NCBI GenBank assembly: GCA_948474755.1
Contig: CAOLHI010000644.1
Span: 62,001-126,000 of the forward strand
Direction: 5' to 3'
DNA length: 64,000 nt
Source of the DNA: Ctenosaura bakeri
Lineage: Eukaryota > Chordata > Lepidosauria > Squamata > Iguanidae
Position numbers and translations under genes: made by a program. Below are positions 1 to 10,856 of this stretch, piece by piece; within the stretch, counting starts at the first letter, position 1, and each line of letters opens with the position of its first letter. Below the pieces are notes generated by a model that made no database searches, had not been told where the DNA came from, and worked only from the letters and a program-made list of their open reading frames with translations.

Positions 1-839
1 CTTACCTGTTGAAACTCATTCATTTTATTTGTTGTGGCTCAGTTTTTTAATCTGTCAAGGTACTCTTGTATCACACTTCTGTCCAGTGTATTAGGCACCC
101 TACCAGTTTGATATCATCTGCAATTTTAATAAGCATCTTCTTCCCTCTTTCAACCAAGGCATTTATAAAGACACTGAAGAATACTAGGCCAGGACAAAAC
201 TCTTGACATCTCTTGTCACATACGATAATGAAGAACCAATGGGCTCCTTTGGGAGGTTATAGCCCTTGGGTTTAGTCTGTCAGCTACCAACAAATATAAT
301 CTAGTATGCATAATCTCATACATATTTTTATAGCTTGTCAGAAAGAATATCATAAGGGACCTTGTCAAAAGCCAAAAACATTCCCCTGGTCACTAATCTT
401 TAACTTGATTGTTAGAGGTGGGGAGTTAATCTGCATGTCTTGTTTTTGCCAAATTCAGGTTGTAACCACAGTACTCTTTTCTAAGTGCTCTCTGATTGAC
501 TGCTTAATTATATGTTCTAGAAGCTTTCCTATTATTGATGTCGAGCTCAGTAGTTACAGAGATCTCCCCCGACTTTGAAGATGAAACAATACTTGCAAGC
601 CTCAAAAGTATCTTTGCCTCTCACCAGTTCTCTGATGGTTCTCAAAAATGATCACCGCGGGTTCTGAGATTATATCTGCAAGTTCCTTTAGTATAGTTTA
701 TCTGTCCCTAGAGACTTGAATTGATTTAAAGTAGATGACTATTCCTGTATCATCCATTTATCTGTTGTAGGCCTTCTCTGTATAGTTTCTCCTGTCTCTG
801 CCAAACTGAACTTATTTTCATTTTTGGCTGTGACAAAGA
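1..839 (-). mobile_element. CR1-family LINE, antisense, reverse transcriptase segment (decayed)
   Basis: Read on the minus strand, this resembles the CR1/L3 reverse transcriptase. The fragment KELADIISEPAVIIFE followed by N-H-Q-R-T-G-E is the start of the fingers domain. The lower coordinates correspond to the stretch that in complete elements carries the palm and the DDTKLG region; here it is full of stops and frameshifts. The segment runs off the window at position 1. At 839 it is cut by an LTR-like insertion, and the upstream part of the same element resumes after 1917, so 1-839 and 1918-2990 look like one interrupted copy. Confidence 0.75.
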
Positions 840-1693
840 TGTTATGGCCCCATGCACACCCCATGATTGGCATGGTTTAATTGGCAAATATTATTTAATT
901 GGCATTATATTAATTGGCACCAATATAAATGATACCTGATGTGACTGGAAGGTCAAGCTGGAAGAGGCAAATTACTGACTGTAAACATGAGATAGCAAGG
1001 CAGGTCAGCCACATCCACCTCTTAGGCAAAAGCCAAAGTCATTGTTGGGCTAATAGCACACCCACTCTAGACAAAATAGGCTTAAGCTAACAAGCCGGAT
1101 ATCTCGGAACTGAAAGCGGAAATCCACACCAAAATTGTGAATGTCTTAACCCTGATCCCACACATCTGGATGTTTCCCTGTTGTCTTCCCAACTTTTCCA
1201 CCATACTGGGCTATTACAGCAGCCATTATCCTTTTGTCACCTAAACACTAAGACCATTAACTCTGTCTGGACTTCATTGTTTGTGTTGCAACTCCCACTG
1301 TCCGCTCAGCTGGAAGAGCCATTTACACCCATACCTACAGGATATTTCTTGGGTATAAGAATCTTTGATTTTCAGCAGTTGAGTGCAGTCTCTCCCCTTT
1401 CTGAACACCATGCTGTCCCTTTGATTCCCAAAAGAGAATTATCCTTACGTGCCTACTTAAGCCACATCGCTGCTTTCCTCACTGCTTTCTGAACCAGTAA
1501 ATATCACCTCATCCCTGAAAGTCCTCTGTCTACACTTTCCTCCCTTTACCTTCAGTTAGCTCTTGTGTGTATGTATGAGTGTTTGGATCTTTGTGTGCTT
1601 GTGTGAATTTCTTTCAATAAAAGACATTTTATTTCACATTTGGAATTTCTGGCTGGTTGTTTCCTGCAAGGCAGGATCTACCACCTATAAACA
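840..1693 (+). mobile_element. Solo LTR-like insertion (retroviral/LTR retrotransposon)
   Basis: The segment begins TGTTATGG and ends ATAAACA, giving LTR-type TG...CA ends. It carries a poly(A) signal AATAAA near 1616, followed by a T/G-rich stretch, as in the R-U5 part of LTRs. It interrupts an antisense CR1 LINE. I found no flanking direct repeat, and no internal retroviral genes are present. The 103-codon frame at 1181-1492 has no recognisable domain. The end CTACCACCTAT-AAAC-ATAGGTGGTAG forms a perfect hairpin across the 3' boundary, which makes the exact end uncertain. Confidence 0.42.
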
Positions 1694-1703
1694 TAGGTGG
1701 TAG
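1676..1703. repeat. Perfect short hairpin at end of LTR-like element
   Basis: CTACCACCTAT and ATAGGTGGTAG are perfect 11-bp inverted arms with a four-base spacer. It lies at the 3' end of the LTR-like segment. No function can be assigned. Confidence 0.8.
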
Positions 1704-1750
1704 ATCTTATTAAGTTATCCCCCTCTTGCAGGCCTCCTAATTTTGAGCTA

Positions 1751-1915
1751 CTGTATTTGCTGGTTTATAAGACTCACTCCCCCCCCCAAAAAAATACTGA
1801 TTGAAAATGGGGTGTATCTTACGGTTGTGTCTCATATGCCAGCAAATAGTATTTGCCAGTGTATAAATAGGATGCATCTTATACATGGGTGTGTCTTATA
1901 TGCTGGCAAATACGG
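1751..1915. mobile_element. TA-flanked MITE with inverted ends (Tc1/mariner-like)
   Basis: The left end CTGTATTTGCTGG and the right end CCAGCATATAAGAC...(reverse complement CCGTATTTGCCAGCAT) are inverted repeats of about 20 bp. The element is flanked by TA on both sides (1749-1750 and 1916-1917), the target duplication of Tc1/mariner/pogo transposons. Its interior repeats the terminal motif (GCCAGCAAATAGTATTTGCCAG near 1840-1860), so it is partly built from back-to-back copies of its own ends. No coding capacity. Confidence 0.72.
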
Positions 1916-1917
1916 TA

Positions 1918-2990
1918 ATTAATTCCCTTCTGTCACATGGTGGTACTGGCATTGTGGGCGGATCTCTTAGTCACCCATGTTCTGGGGTAACAAGGAGGCA
2001 AAGTAGAAGTTGACCAGTTTTCCCTTTTCAATGTTGCCCACTAACATTTTACTATCTTCTCCATACAAAAGTCCTTCCTTGGTCTTCATCTTTCTCCAAA
2101 TAAGAAGATGGGTAGGGAAGAACCCTATTTATTTCTTCTCTTCCAAGTGTGACTTTATTCTTGACTTTAGATGTCCTAACCCCTGTCCATATAAATACTG
2201 AGTATGCATTTCTATTCAAATATGTACTTTGTGATTTGCCCCTCCTTCCATTTCTATACATGTCCTCTTTCATTCTCAACTTATCAGTAAGTTCCTTATG
2301 TGGGTTTTGATAAGATGCCTTCCAATTTTCTTTCTCCCTGGAATTATTGCAGTTGTGCCTTCAACATCTCACTTTTTAAAAACTCACATCCAATAGTAAC
2401 TCCTTTCTGTCTGAGCATCTCTTACCAAAAGATCTCATATTTCCTTAAGCTTACTGGTATAGGCTTCCTTAAAATTCAGAATGCATGTCTGACTACTGTC
2501 AGCTTTTCTTTCTCAATATTAATTAATCCCAAGAAGAAATGGTTACTTCCATTCAAGAATGTCACTGCTTTAACCATGTACATTAGTTATTTTATGATGG
2601 TGAGGCTCAGGTCCAGAAGAGCTGGTCCCCCTGTCATGTTCTCTTCAAAGGCATACCTTCATAAGGCCTGAAATAACCTGCATTTTCTTCACAAGGGATT
2701 GTATCTGCTTTTGAAGAAAGGGGTGGGTATGCCCCTTGGAGGTCCAGGTGTGATGGAAAATAATCCATGCACCTATATCACGTGCCCACCCCGGCACAGA
2801 GGCACATAGAACTAGCAATCAGTTTCTCCATCTGCTTCTTCACTGGCATCGGCATTGCTTCTCAGAGTTACTGTATACCACTGATGTTTCTTTCAGTACT
2901 TGGCCTCACACAATTATCTCCTTCCCCTGCAAGAACCAATTTAAATCCGCCCTGATCAAGTTTGAGATATTCTTGCAAAAACATTTTTTC
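1918..2990 (-). mobile_element. CR1-family LINE, antisense, endonuclease-to-RT linker and endonuclease remnants
   Basis: On the minus strand the frame ending at 2279 contains M-K-E-D-M-Y-R-N-G, matching the basic linker between endonuclease and reverse transcriptase in CR1/L3 elements (typically MYRxWKEG). The sequence up to about 2990 resembles the decayed endonuclease-coding region; compare 30540-31440 in a second copy. It is the 5'-ward continuation of the element at 1-839. Many stops make it non-functional. The boundary at 2990 is approximate. Confidence 0.55.
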
Positions 2991-5453
2991 TCACAGGATG
3001 AAATTCCATCCAAAATTCCTCTTAACATGGAAATGTACAGAATTGTCCTAAAAGCTAAAACTATTCTGGTGATAAGTTCCTTCACCTTCACCACCAGCAG
3101 AATATTTAATCTGCATCTAGAATAAAAGCTGCTACATCTTACATGGGCACAGAAGGGAAAAGTATGGGGAGAAGGTCTCAGGAAAGGCTGTAACATTTTT
3201 GTACAGTGTATTGCAACATTAATTAGGCATTAAAGTCAAGATAGTCTGGAAATCACAGTCAGTCAAATCTCTTGCATTTTTTGTCCTGGCACCACCAAAA
3301 GCCCCTTGAGATCTAACAGGTCATAGAGAAGACAGATTGTAAATCAACACACGCATCTTCATGGCTCTGTCCCCGTATCTTCACATGTTAGCCAAACAAG
3401 AAGCAAAGCTCGCTGAAAAATTAACTTAAGCCAAGAATAAAGTATAATTTCCAGTATTTTTTTTCTGAACAGAAATCTGTCTCCCTTACTGTTATGTCTG
3501 GGAACTCCCACTGCTCTGTCAAAAAGTTTTGCTTTTCCATTTTCAGAACTGCAATATCCAAACAGACCAAAACATGAAGCTGTATACTCCTTTTAGCATT
3601 TATAAAATCAAGATAGAGTAGACACTTTGCAGTATCAGCTACACTTTTTTTAAATGGTATTAGCAGTTACATTTGTTTTGAGCACAACAACTTTCAGACC
3701 AGTATCCAGAGCTTTTGGTATCACTCACAAGTATTGACTCACATCAACATATTCCAGGAGATGATTACCAAATGCCAATTATGCACATACATTATAATCC
3801 TATAATCCTACAAAGGATTGGGAACCCACCTTCTGGAAGCAGAGAGCACCATCATTTTTCTGGTTCTCTCTCCTTTACAGCAGCAATAAGAACAAACTCA
3901 TCAAATCCCCTTTTATCAGGTCATTTCAGCTTCCATGACAACAATCTGCTGCTTCAGAGAGTAGGACCTAAATCAACAGTTTTAATTAATTGGAAAGGGG
4001 ATATTGGTTAAACCTTAGGATACATGTTGTAATGATATGAGCCACTCAACAGTGGAACAGACCAACTGTCTTTCATTACTGGCTGAATGCCTACATCAGA
4101 GATGCTGTAGTAGTGGATGTTCTTTGGCATGTCTTGGATGATATGACATTTCAGGTCCCCTCTAGATACTAATGTGTTTCTAGAAAACCTGCATATTCCT
4201 TAATACAAAAGTCTCTTCTCCTGGATATTCTTAGTGACTGCAGCAAAATGATATTTTTTGCTGAATTCAAATATAACTATATCCTCTGGCCAATTTGATT
4301 TTTATCTGTGATATGATGAGGAAATTTTTAGATCTACAATAATGTTCCATATAGTGCTACAACAGGCAAATGCAATCAAAGATGTTCCTGTTTGCGGTAG
4401 CTGAAGATGCTTAACACGTTCTTTATATTACTTATAGTGTTGGTTTTTTAAAAATAGTTGTACATGCCATCTGTTAGGTAGTCCTAAGTGATGTGATTTA
4501 GGCTGTTTAATTGTATAAACACACTTAACATTAATCTGAATCTGTATTTAATCAGTGTATTGTAAAATCAGCAGATCTCTCTCATTATATATTAAGGCAA
4601 ACTATCTTAGCATACGTTTTCAGAATCCTGGTTTATTCAGTTGCTTCTGGTTATTGCATTTTTAATGTAAGGAAGAAATGTTTTAGGTCTCATCTGGTCA
4701 GAAACAGAAGAAATTATATGGAAAGTGGACCTAGAGCTTTGCATGAAAGCACATTCCTCGCAAGCTTCATTCCCATCTTTTATTCCATCTAATTTAGGTA
4801 AAAAGGCTAGGGAAAAGTACACTGTTAAGGTGCATCCAGTTATGTTTGTATGTATGACAGGATTACAGACTTATACTCTGATGATATTAAGACAGTCATA
4901 CAGGCAGTTCTTTTGCATACAAAACCCACTGAATATACGCATGCCTGCACATACATGTGTACACCCAATACCAGGGAGCAAAGAGGGGTTGGGAAGCAAT
5001 TTGTGCAGGTCCTCCACTGATAGTTTCTGCAAACACAAAGCCCTTGTGCTTTCTTGGTCAGTTCAGGGCAGTTTTCAATGACCTTGTGAATACATTATTT
5101 GTACCAGTCTGTGGGACACCACTGGAGCAAGTAAAGAGCTGGGAAGAGAGAGTCAGAACCAAAAATCAATCAGGATCAGAAGACAATTCGGAAGAGCTGA
5201 CAAAAGAATAACTTAGGTGTCAGTTCCATAGAGCAAAACCAGAAATGTAAAATACACCAGAGCTTCAGTTGCTCAGTCTTGTTGTTCAGGTACATTCCAC
5301 TGAAAAGGAAGCCCTCTTATACAAGAGCCAACAGTCAGTTCTGAGTAGATTGAGTAGATTCAATCTAGAAAGATATTTACCGAAACACTAGAACATGGTT
5401 TGCATCACAATACCTGATACGTCCTCGCAAATCAACCCCGCCCCGGACAGTAA
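2991..5453. other. No gene or clear repeat recognised
   Basis: AT-rich sequence. Short open frames on both strands show no domain, no codon bias and no splice context that I can support. Possibly older transposon sequence. Confidence 0.5.
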
Positions 5454-5497
5454 TATCAGTAATATTACCACAAATAAAGTGGGTAATATTACTGATA
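5454..5497. repeat. Perfect 16-bp inverted repeat
   Basis: TATCAGTAATATTACC at 5454-5469 and GGTAATATTACTGATA at 5482-5497 are perfect inverted arms around a 12-nt spacer. They may be an end-to-end palindrome of a short element; no family was recognised. Confidence 0.85.
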
Positions 5498-5883
5498 AAA
5501 ATATTGGCTGGTATTCTGTATCAGCTACTTACTTAAGTATACTATGTAACCTCTCCTGGGTTAACCCCCTTCCCCAACCTGATGGAAATGTCATTCATCC
5601 TTGTGTTAACTGCTAGCAAGCAACGAAAGCTGGTAAAGTAGGTTGGGGGGGCAATTTGGATCATAGCAATAGTGTCACAACTGTTCCATATGATTGGTAT
5701 TTAACCACAATTGTGACGCCATTATTGTAGCTCCCCTCCCCATAGCTTATTATATTGGGCATCAGCTGCATGGGGAGAAGGAGGTCCACTCTGCTAGTAA
5801 CTGGAGCACAGGTGAATGATGTTTCCACCATGTTTTGGAGGGCGTGAGGCCAGGAGAGGTAACATAATTAAGAATACAGAATA

Positions 5884-6358
5884 CTGTAGCCCCTCCACAT
5901 TCGCAAGGGTTTGGGGCACAGAACCCTCACAAAAGTAGAAAAACTGTTCCCCTCCAGAGCTCTCCCCTCCCATTCCTTTGCCTCTGGCTTGAGCTTTTGG
6001 GGAGAAGGAATAAAAAGACAACCTAAAATGCTTACTGTTACTTCCCCCTCAGACAGAGAAGAGGTGAGTTCTGGAGTTTTAAGTACTTCCAGCGGCCATC
6101 TTGAGAAAGGAGCATCTGACCAATCAGCATCCAATACACAGCAGAAAGTGCAACCACGTGGCGGAGAAGCCACATCTTCAACAGTGGGAGGGGGTTTGCT
6201 CGTCCAAAAGGAAAAGATGCCATTTTAAACACAAGCTTCACAAGCCTGGGGTGAGGAATGCAAGGGATGGGAGGATGAAAAGAGGGTGGAGGCAAGCATA
6301 TGACTTGCAAATAATCAAATTCACGAAGGTCAAACCCATGAATGTGGAGGGAGGATTG
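5884..6358. mobile_element. Pogo/Tigger-like MITE (copy 1)
   Basis: The left end CTGTAGCCCCTCCACATTCG and the right end ATGAATGTGGAGGGAGGATTG are imperfect inverted repeats. The left side is flanked by TA; the right flank is degenerate (TG). The ends match copies at 43766-44109 and 57358-57698. The subterminal GGGTTTGGGGCACAG on the left also matches the 43766 copy. Overlapping open frames of 75 to 117 codons on both strands are by-products of GC-rich sequence. Confidence 0.7.
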
Positions 6359-7742
6359 TGCTTAGTTACGTATGCAGCTGATACAGAATATTGGCCATGT
6401 ATGCAACAAATAAACACAAGTCATAGTCAAAAGACTATGATAAACATCTATTAAATCTAAAATACAAGAGAACTGTTGTCACTGTGAAACAATAAACTGA
6501 ATTAAGAATGAAATATTTTCTTTCTTGTGGCTGAAAATAATCTTGTGATCTGTTGTATAGATGTTCCTTTTTAACAGAAGATATATCTTATTAAATATAT
6601 CCTTATTTTATAAAAGACTATAAATATGAGAAATATAAATACAACACGTTTAACCTGAATTTAACTACATTTTTCTAGATTTTCTCACTTCATTAGAGAT
6701 CATATAAAGAATGCCAAATTATTGTTTTTAAAACCTGAGAAAAATCCAGGTTTAACTATGTAATGTACTTCAGTAAGGAAACTGCAGTGCTTGAAATCTA
6801 AATAAAATCCTGAATTCGTTAAAAAAAAGAAAGAAAGCCTGTCCTCTTCTAAACTCAGTGGCATTTTAAATCCCAGAATCTCTTTAAATTCTCAAAGAGC
6901 GAAAACTGTAAAGGTCACTGCATGAGTACATGAGATGTATATCAAGAAGGAAAAGAGAGAATTTAAAATTTAAGGGAACAAAATGTATAAACCTTGACAA
7001 TCAGATGGCAAATTCTAAACTATTCCACAGTGCCTTGCAGGTCTCAGGGCTGTTTTGAAGCAACTGATAATCTAGCTTTAATAAATCAACCAAAATATGG
7101 ACACTTCCCTCTTATCATTATATATCATTCTGCATAACACTGCTTACAAATAAGCAGAGAATCTATATCAACTTGGCTCCACACTTTAGTTTGCTTATTT
7201 AGTCCCACACTGCACTACCTCTCATTGCTATAGAACTGGTGCTGTTGAAAAATCCAGGGCCAAAGTGGTCCTCAGGGAGTTCTGAGGCCCCGACTCTGGG
7301 AAGCTGCCCCTGCCTAATTGATACAAAGCAACTCAGAAATTAAATCTAAATGAATTATTTACATTAAATATAAAATAATTTATTCCGTGCTACTCATAGA
7401 AAGAAGTAATTTGGGATACAGCTAAGTAAAGTATATTAGCACTAAAACATTCTGGTAAAGTTTTGGAGAAAGGATTAACCTTTAACTCAGAAGGGATCAA
7501 AAGAGCACCAGCTAATTGTAAGGCAAAGCCATCCCCATGCCTGGTCTATAAATAAGTCTACCAAAAGATGGTGACGACAATGACTACTACGACGATGATT
7601 TCTTACTCCTCTCTCCCTATAGATCAAGGCAGGGAACAACAGTTTTAAAAACAACAAAAAATAGATGCATAACATAGTTAAAAGTATGAACACCAGGTTG
7701 TTGTTTTTTTTTTAAAAAAAACACCACATGAGCAGCTAAAAG
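6359..7742. other. No gene or clear repeat recognised
   Basis: AT-rich sequence, with several short A-runs. Nothing codes recognisably. Slightly less repetitive looking than its neighbours. Confidence 0.5.
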
Positions 7743-7935
7743 GGCTGTGTGTGCTTTCAAGCTCTTTCTGACTTATGGCGATCCTTAGGTCAACCTATTA
7801 TGGAGTTTTTTTGGGATGAGAATGGTTGTGATGTACCCAAGATCACCCAATGAGTTTCCATGGCCAATCAGGGAATCGAACCCTGGTCTCAAGGGTCGTA
7901 GTCCAGTGTTCAGACCACTACACCACGCTGGCTCT
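7743..7935 (-). mobile_element. tRNA-derived SINE, antisense, nearly full length
   Basis: Read on the minus strand it begins AGAGCCAGCGTGGTGTAGTGG, holding a Pol III A box (TGGTGTAGTGG), and continues to a perfect B box GGTTCGATTCC (plus-strand 7872-7882). It then has the characteristic body CTTGGG...TCACA and the tail CTTGAAAGCACACA. This is the common squamate SINE whose tail reads roughly CTTGAAGGCACACAAC. Related copies here are at 29630, 33390, 38478 and 59548. It is inserted next to the 3' end of an L2-like LINE, and shared tails between SINEs and LINEs often reflect borrowed retrotransposition machinery. Confidence 0.85.
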
Positions 7936-9660
7936 AGCATTAGTTTAAAAAGCACACATATTAAAAATGATCAATTCATAATTTAAAAACCATCTGGATA
8001 GGCCTGCTGGAAGAGATTAGTCTTCCATGCTGTTTTAAATTCAGACAGCCAATCCAGATGTCAAATCTCTTCCATTCCACAATTTGGAGGTGTCTGATGA
8101 AAATGTCCTCTGGCTAACAGCTGCCAGTCCTGCTGGCTGAAGTCAACATCCCCTAGAAGACCTGGGTGTATAGGGTGGATTATAAGGGTGAAGGTGATCC
8201 CTTAGGTAGCCTGGATCCAAACCATGTAGGGATTTAAAGGTAACAACTAACACTTTGTATCTTGCCCAGAAACTAACTGGCAGCCGGGGAAATGATTTTA
8301 AACACAGGTGTAGTATGATCACTCCTATATGCACTGGATGCGATGTTTTGCACTAACTGAAGTTTTCCACTAACTGAAGTTTACAAACTTCATGCAGAGA
8401 TAGCCCAAGGTACACTGTATTGTAGAAATCCAGCCTTGAGGTTACCAATGTGTGCACTACCATTTTTAAGTCCTCCAGCTCTAGAAGAAGTGCAACTGGC
8501 ATATCAACTCAAGCTGAGAATAAGCACCCCTGGCCATCATATCTATCTGGGCTGTCATTTAGATGAATCCAGAAACACTCCTGAGCTGAAAACACAGTCT
8601 TCTAGGAGAGTGTAACCTTATCCAAGACTGTCTGACACATCTCCAACCCCAGATTAGGACCTTTAACAGTAAGCACCTCTCTCTTTTCTTGATTTAGTTT
8701 CAGTTTTCATTTCTTCATCCAGCCCATTACTTCCTCCAGGCATTCATTCAGAGGTGATGCTACTTTTGAAGGAATGGAGAGGTGTATTTGGATGTCATTG
8801 GCACAGTGATAGACCTCGGCCCCAGGCCTCCGGATAATCTCTCCCAGCAATTTCATATAGATGTTAAACAGCACTGGGGATAGAATGTCACCTTATGGTA
8901 TGTCATATATTAGCTCCCTTTTTTTTGAGAAGCAGTTATCCACAAGCACCACTATCTGTCACCTACCCAACAGATACAACCTAAAGCACAGTCCCCCCAA
9001 TTCCCAAACCCTTGAGGTATTCCAGAAGGATATCAAGGTCAATAGTACTGAATACTTCTGAGATGTCTAAAAGCACCAATAGGAACACATTCCCCCTGTT
9101 GATGGTCAGGTGAAGATAATCTGCCACGGCAACTATAGCATTTTCAACCTTGTATCCTGCTCTGGACAGTCTTTGAAATGTGTCTAGAAAACCTGTATGA
9201 TCCAAGACTGCCTGGAGCTAGAAGGCAACTACTCTCTCAATCATATTACCCAAAAACGGAAGATTGTCAAAGTCCAAAGGGTCCTTTTTAAGAAGAGGTT
9301 GTACCATTGCTCCTTTTAAACAGGATGGAAAACTTTCTTCCCTCACAGGTACATTTATATGTTGCAGCTGAGATCTAACTGCATCTACTCATTGGATGAC
9401 TAGCCAAGAAGGACCAGGATCAGCATGACATGTTGTCTTCCTTACTCATCCTAGCAGTTTGTCCATCTCTGTGGTGCTCACCAGCTGAAACTGATCCAGC
9501 GTAATCCTCTTCACAGAGTTGCTGGACAGCCTACTGTCAGCTTCTGCTACAGTGATGGCATCTAATCCAGCTCTTATCCAAGACATTTTATCTGTGAAAT
9601 GATTGTTAAAAGCATTGCAGCGAACTGCAGAAGGCTCTAGAATTGGATTCGGGGGGAAAG
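7936..9660 (-). mobile_element. L2-like (jockey-superfamily) LINE, antisense, RT to 3' end, decayed
   Basis: On the minus strand the frame 9205-8981 reads LLVLLDISEVFSTIDLDILL, the reverse transcriptase motif A region (family form LLDLSAAFDTIDH) with the catalytic aspartate kept. Downstream near 8815-8780 the motif C region reads CANDIQIHLS where functional elements have ADDxQLYLS, so the first catalytic aspartate is lost. The C-terminal domain at 8334-8143 reads RYKVLVVTFKSLHGLDPGYL, diagnostic of this group. The coding part is broken by stops and frameshifts. It is 5'-truncated near 9660; the 3' end is obscured by the SINE at 7743. Confidence 0.8.
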
Positions 9661-10007
9661 GTGCCAGATGAAACTATTGTGGGGAGGGGGAGGAATCTTT
9701 GCTCTGAATGAATCTTAAAAGGTCTAGTTCTTTTATTACAAAGGCCTAAATATGCACAATTCATTGAACAAAAACAAAATAAAATCACTCCCCTCACAAA
9801 AGATTTTACTGTTCTTAGGACATAAATCAGCTGTAAAGCAAGATTATCTGTGGTCAGATCTTGAAGAGCAAGAGAAAGGAAATAATCCAAGTGGTGGGGG
9901 GAGAAGCATGCATTCAGCTACTCATTTTTTTAATTTAAATATTTTTTTTCATGGGCACAGACTCTTTTGTAAATTGTAAAGTTGAAGGCTTTCACGGCTG
10001 GAATCCA

Positions 10008-10198
10008 TAGGTTGCTGTGGGTTTTCTGGGCTTTGAGGCCGTGTTCTATTAGTATTTTCTCCCGACATTTCGCCTGCATCTGTGGCTGGCATCTTCAGAG
10101 GATCCCCTGAAGACGCCAGCCACAGATGCAGGCGAAACGTCAGGAGAAAATACTAATAGAACACAGCCTCAGAGCCTGGAAATCCCACAACAACCTAT
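10008..10198. repeat. Foldback of two ~94-bp arms with hammerhead-like core
   Basis: The left arm (10008-10101) and right arm (10105-10198) are inverted copies with about 90% identity, separated by a few bases. Each copy, read outward, contains CTGAAGA, a GCC...GGC stem, GAAA and then TGTC or CGTC. This is the order of the hammerhead ribozyme core (CUGANGA, stem II, GAAA, UH). On the plus strand these lie at 10107-10113, 10115-10133, 10134-10137 and 10139-10141. The sequence is a common reptile dispersed repeat. I infer a relation to Penelope-like elements, some of which carry hammerheads in their terminal repeats. Confidence 0.75.
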
Positions 10199-10523
10199 CT
10201 TTTGTAAATGGTTCTTAAAAATCATACTTTGTGGAGAAAGAATCCCAAGGAATCACTTTAGTAGCAGTACTAGACCAATTCTTTGTCAGTGAAGACTGAC
10301 TTTTAAAAACTTCATACAACTGCTAATTTACATGTAACAACAGATTATCTTTCTATGGGCCTCAGTTTGTGTCTGGGTTAGTTTTTGCTGTCAGATTTAA
10401 ACTTCTGTTTCTTCAGGAGGAATCTGACCTAGACGGAAACAGCCAAAAGGAAAAAGTTGAAGGAAACCAAAAATAACATTTCATGTGAGGCGTATTATAG
10501 AGAGGAGGAAGTTTGTGAGACTT

Positions 10524-10856
10524 TGGCCCTTTGACTTTGGGACCAACTCCCTGAAGAAGGGACCACAATGGACATGCTGCTTCCTTCCACAGTGCAGCTG
10601 GGTACTTTCCCTGGCTGCCCTGAGGCAAGACGTGCTGCCATTGTGCTTCTGGGGCTTCTGCAAGACAGGTAAGTGTAGGATGGTGGCGCGATCGTGGATC
10701 ATTGACAGGGAGAACCCATCAATGATTTAATCCATGATTGCACTGCCTGAGGATGGGAAAGGAGCAGGACAGCAATGACATCATGCAGAAGCATTGTCGC
10801 AGTCCCACTCCTCCTCAGCTCTCATGCCAGGATGGGAGGCTACTGTGGAAAGGGCC
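10524..10856. mobile_element. GC-rich MITE with GGCCCTTT ends (hAT-like), copy 1
   Basis: The left end GGCCCTTTG and the right end GGAAAGGGCC are inverted. The interior shares ATCATTGA...CATCAATGATTTAATC and CCTGTC...CAGGTAAGTG with the copy at 46989-47369. Rich in CpG compared with the AT-rich flanks. Apparent open frames of 71 to 81 codons on both strands are artefacts. Confidence 0.62.

Noticed and set aside
1181..1492. 103-codon frame in the LTR-like segment
   Set aside because: No retroviral or host domain; LTRs normally do not code.
5868..6454. Cluster of overlapping 90-117-codon frames
   Set aside because: Falls inside a pogo/Tigger-like MITE without transposase motifs.
7743..7935. 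Functional tRNA gene (A and B boxes present)
   Set aside because: No cloverleaf, and it continues into the SINE body and tail.
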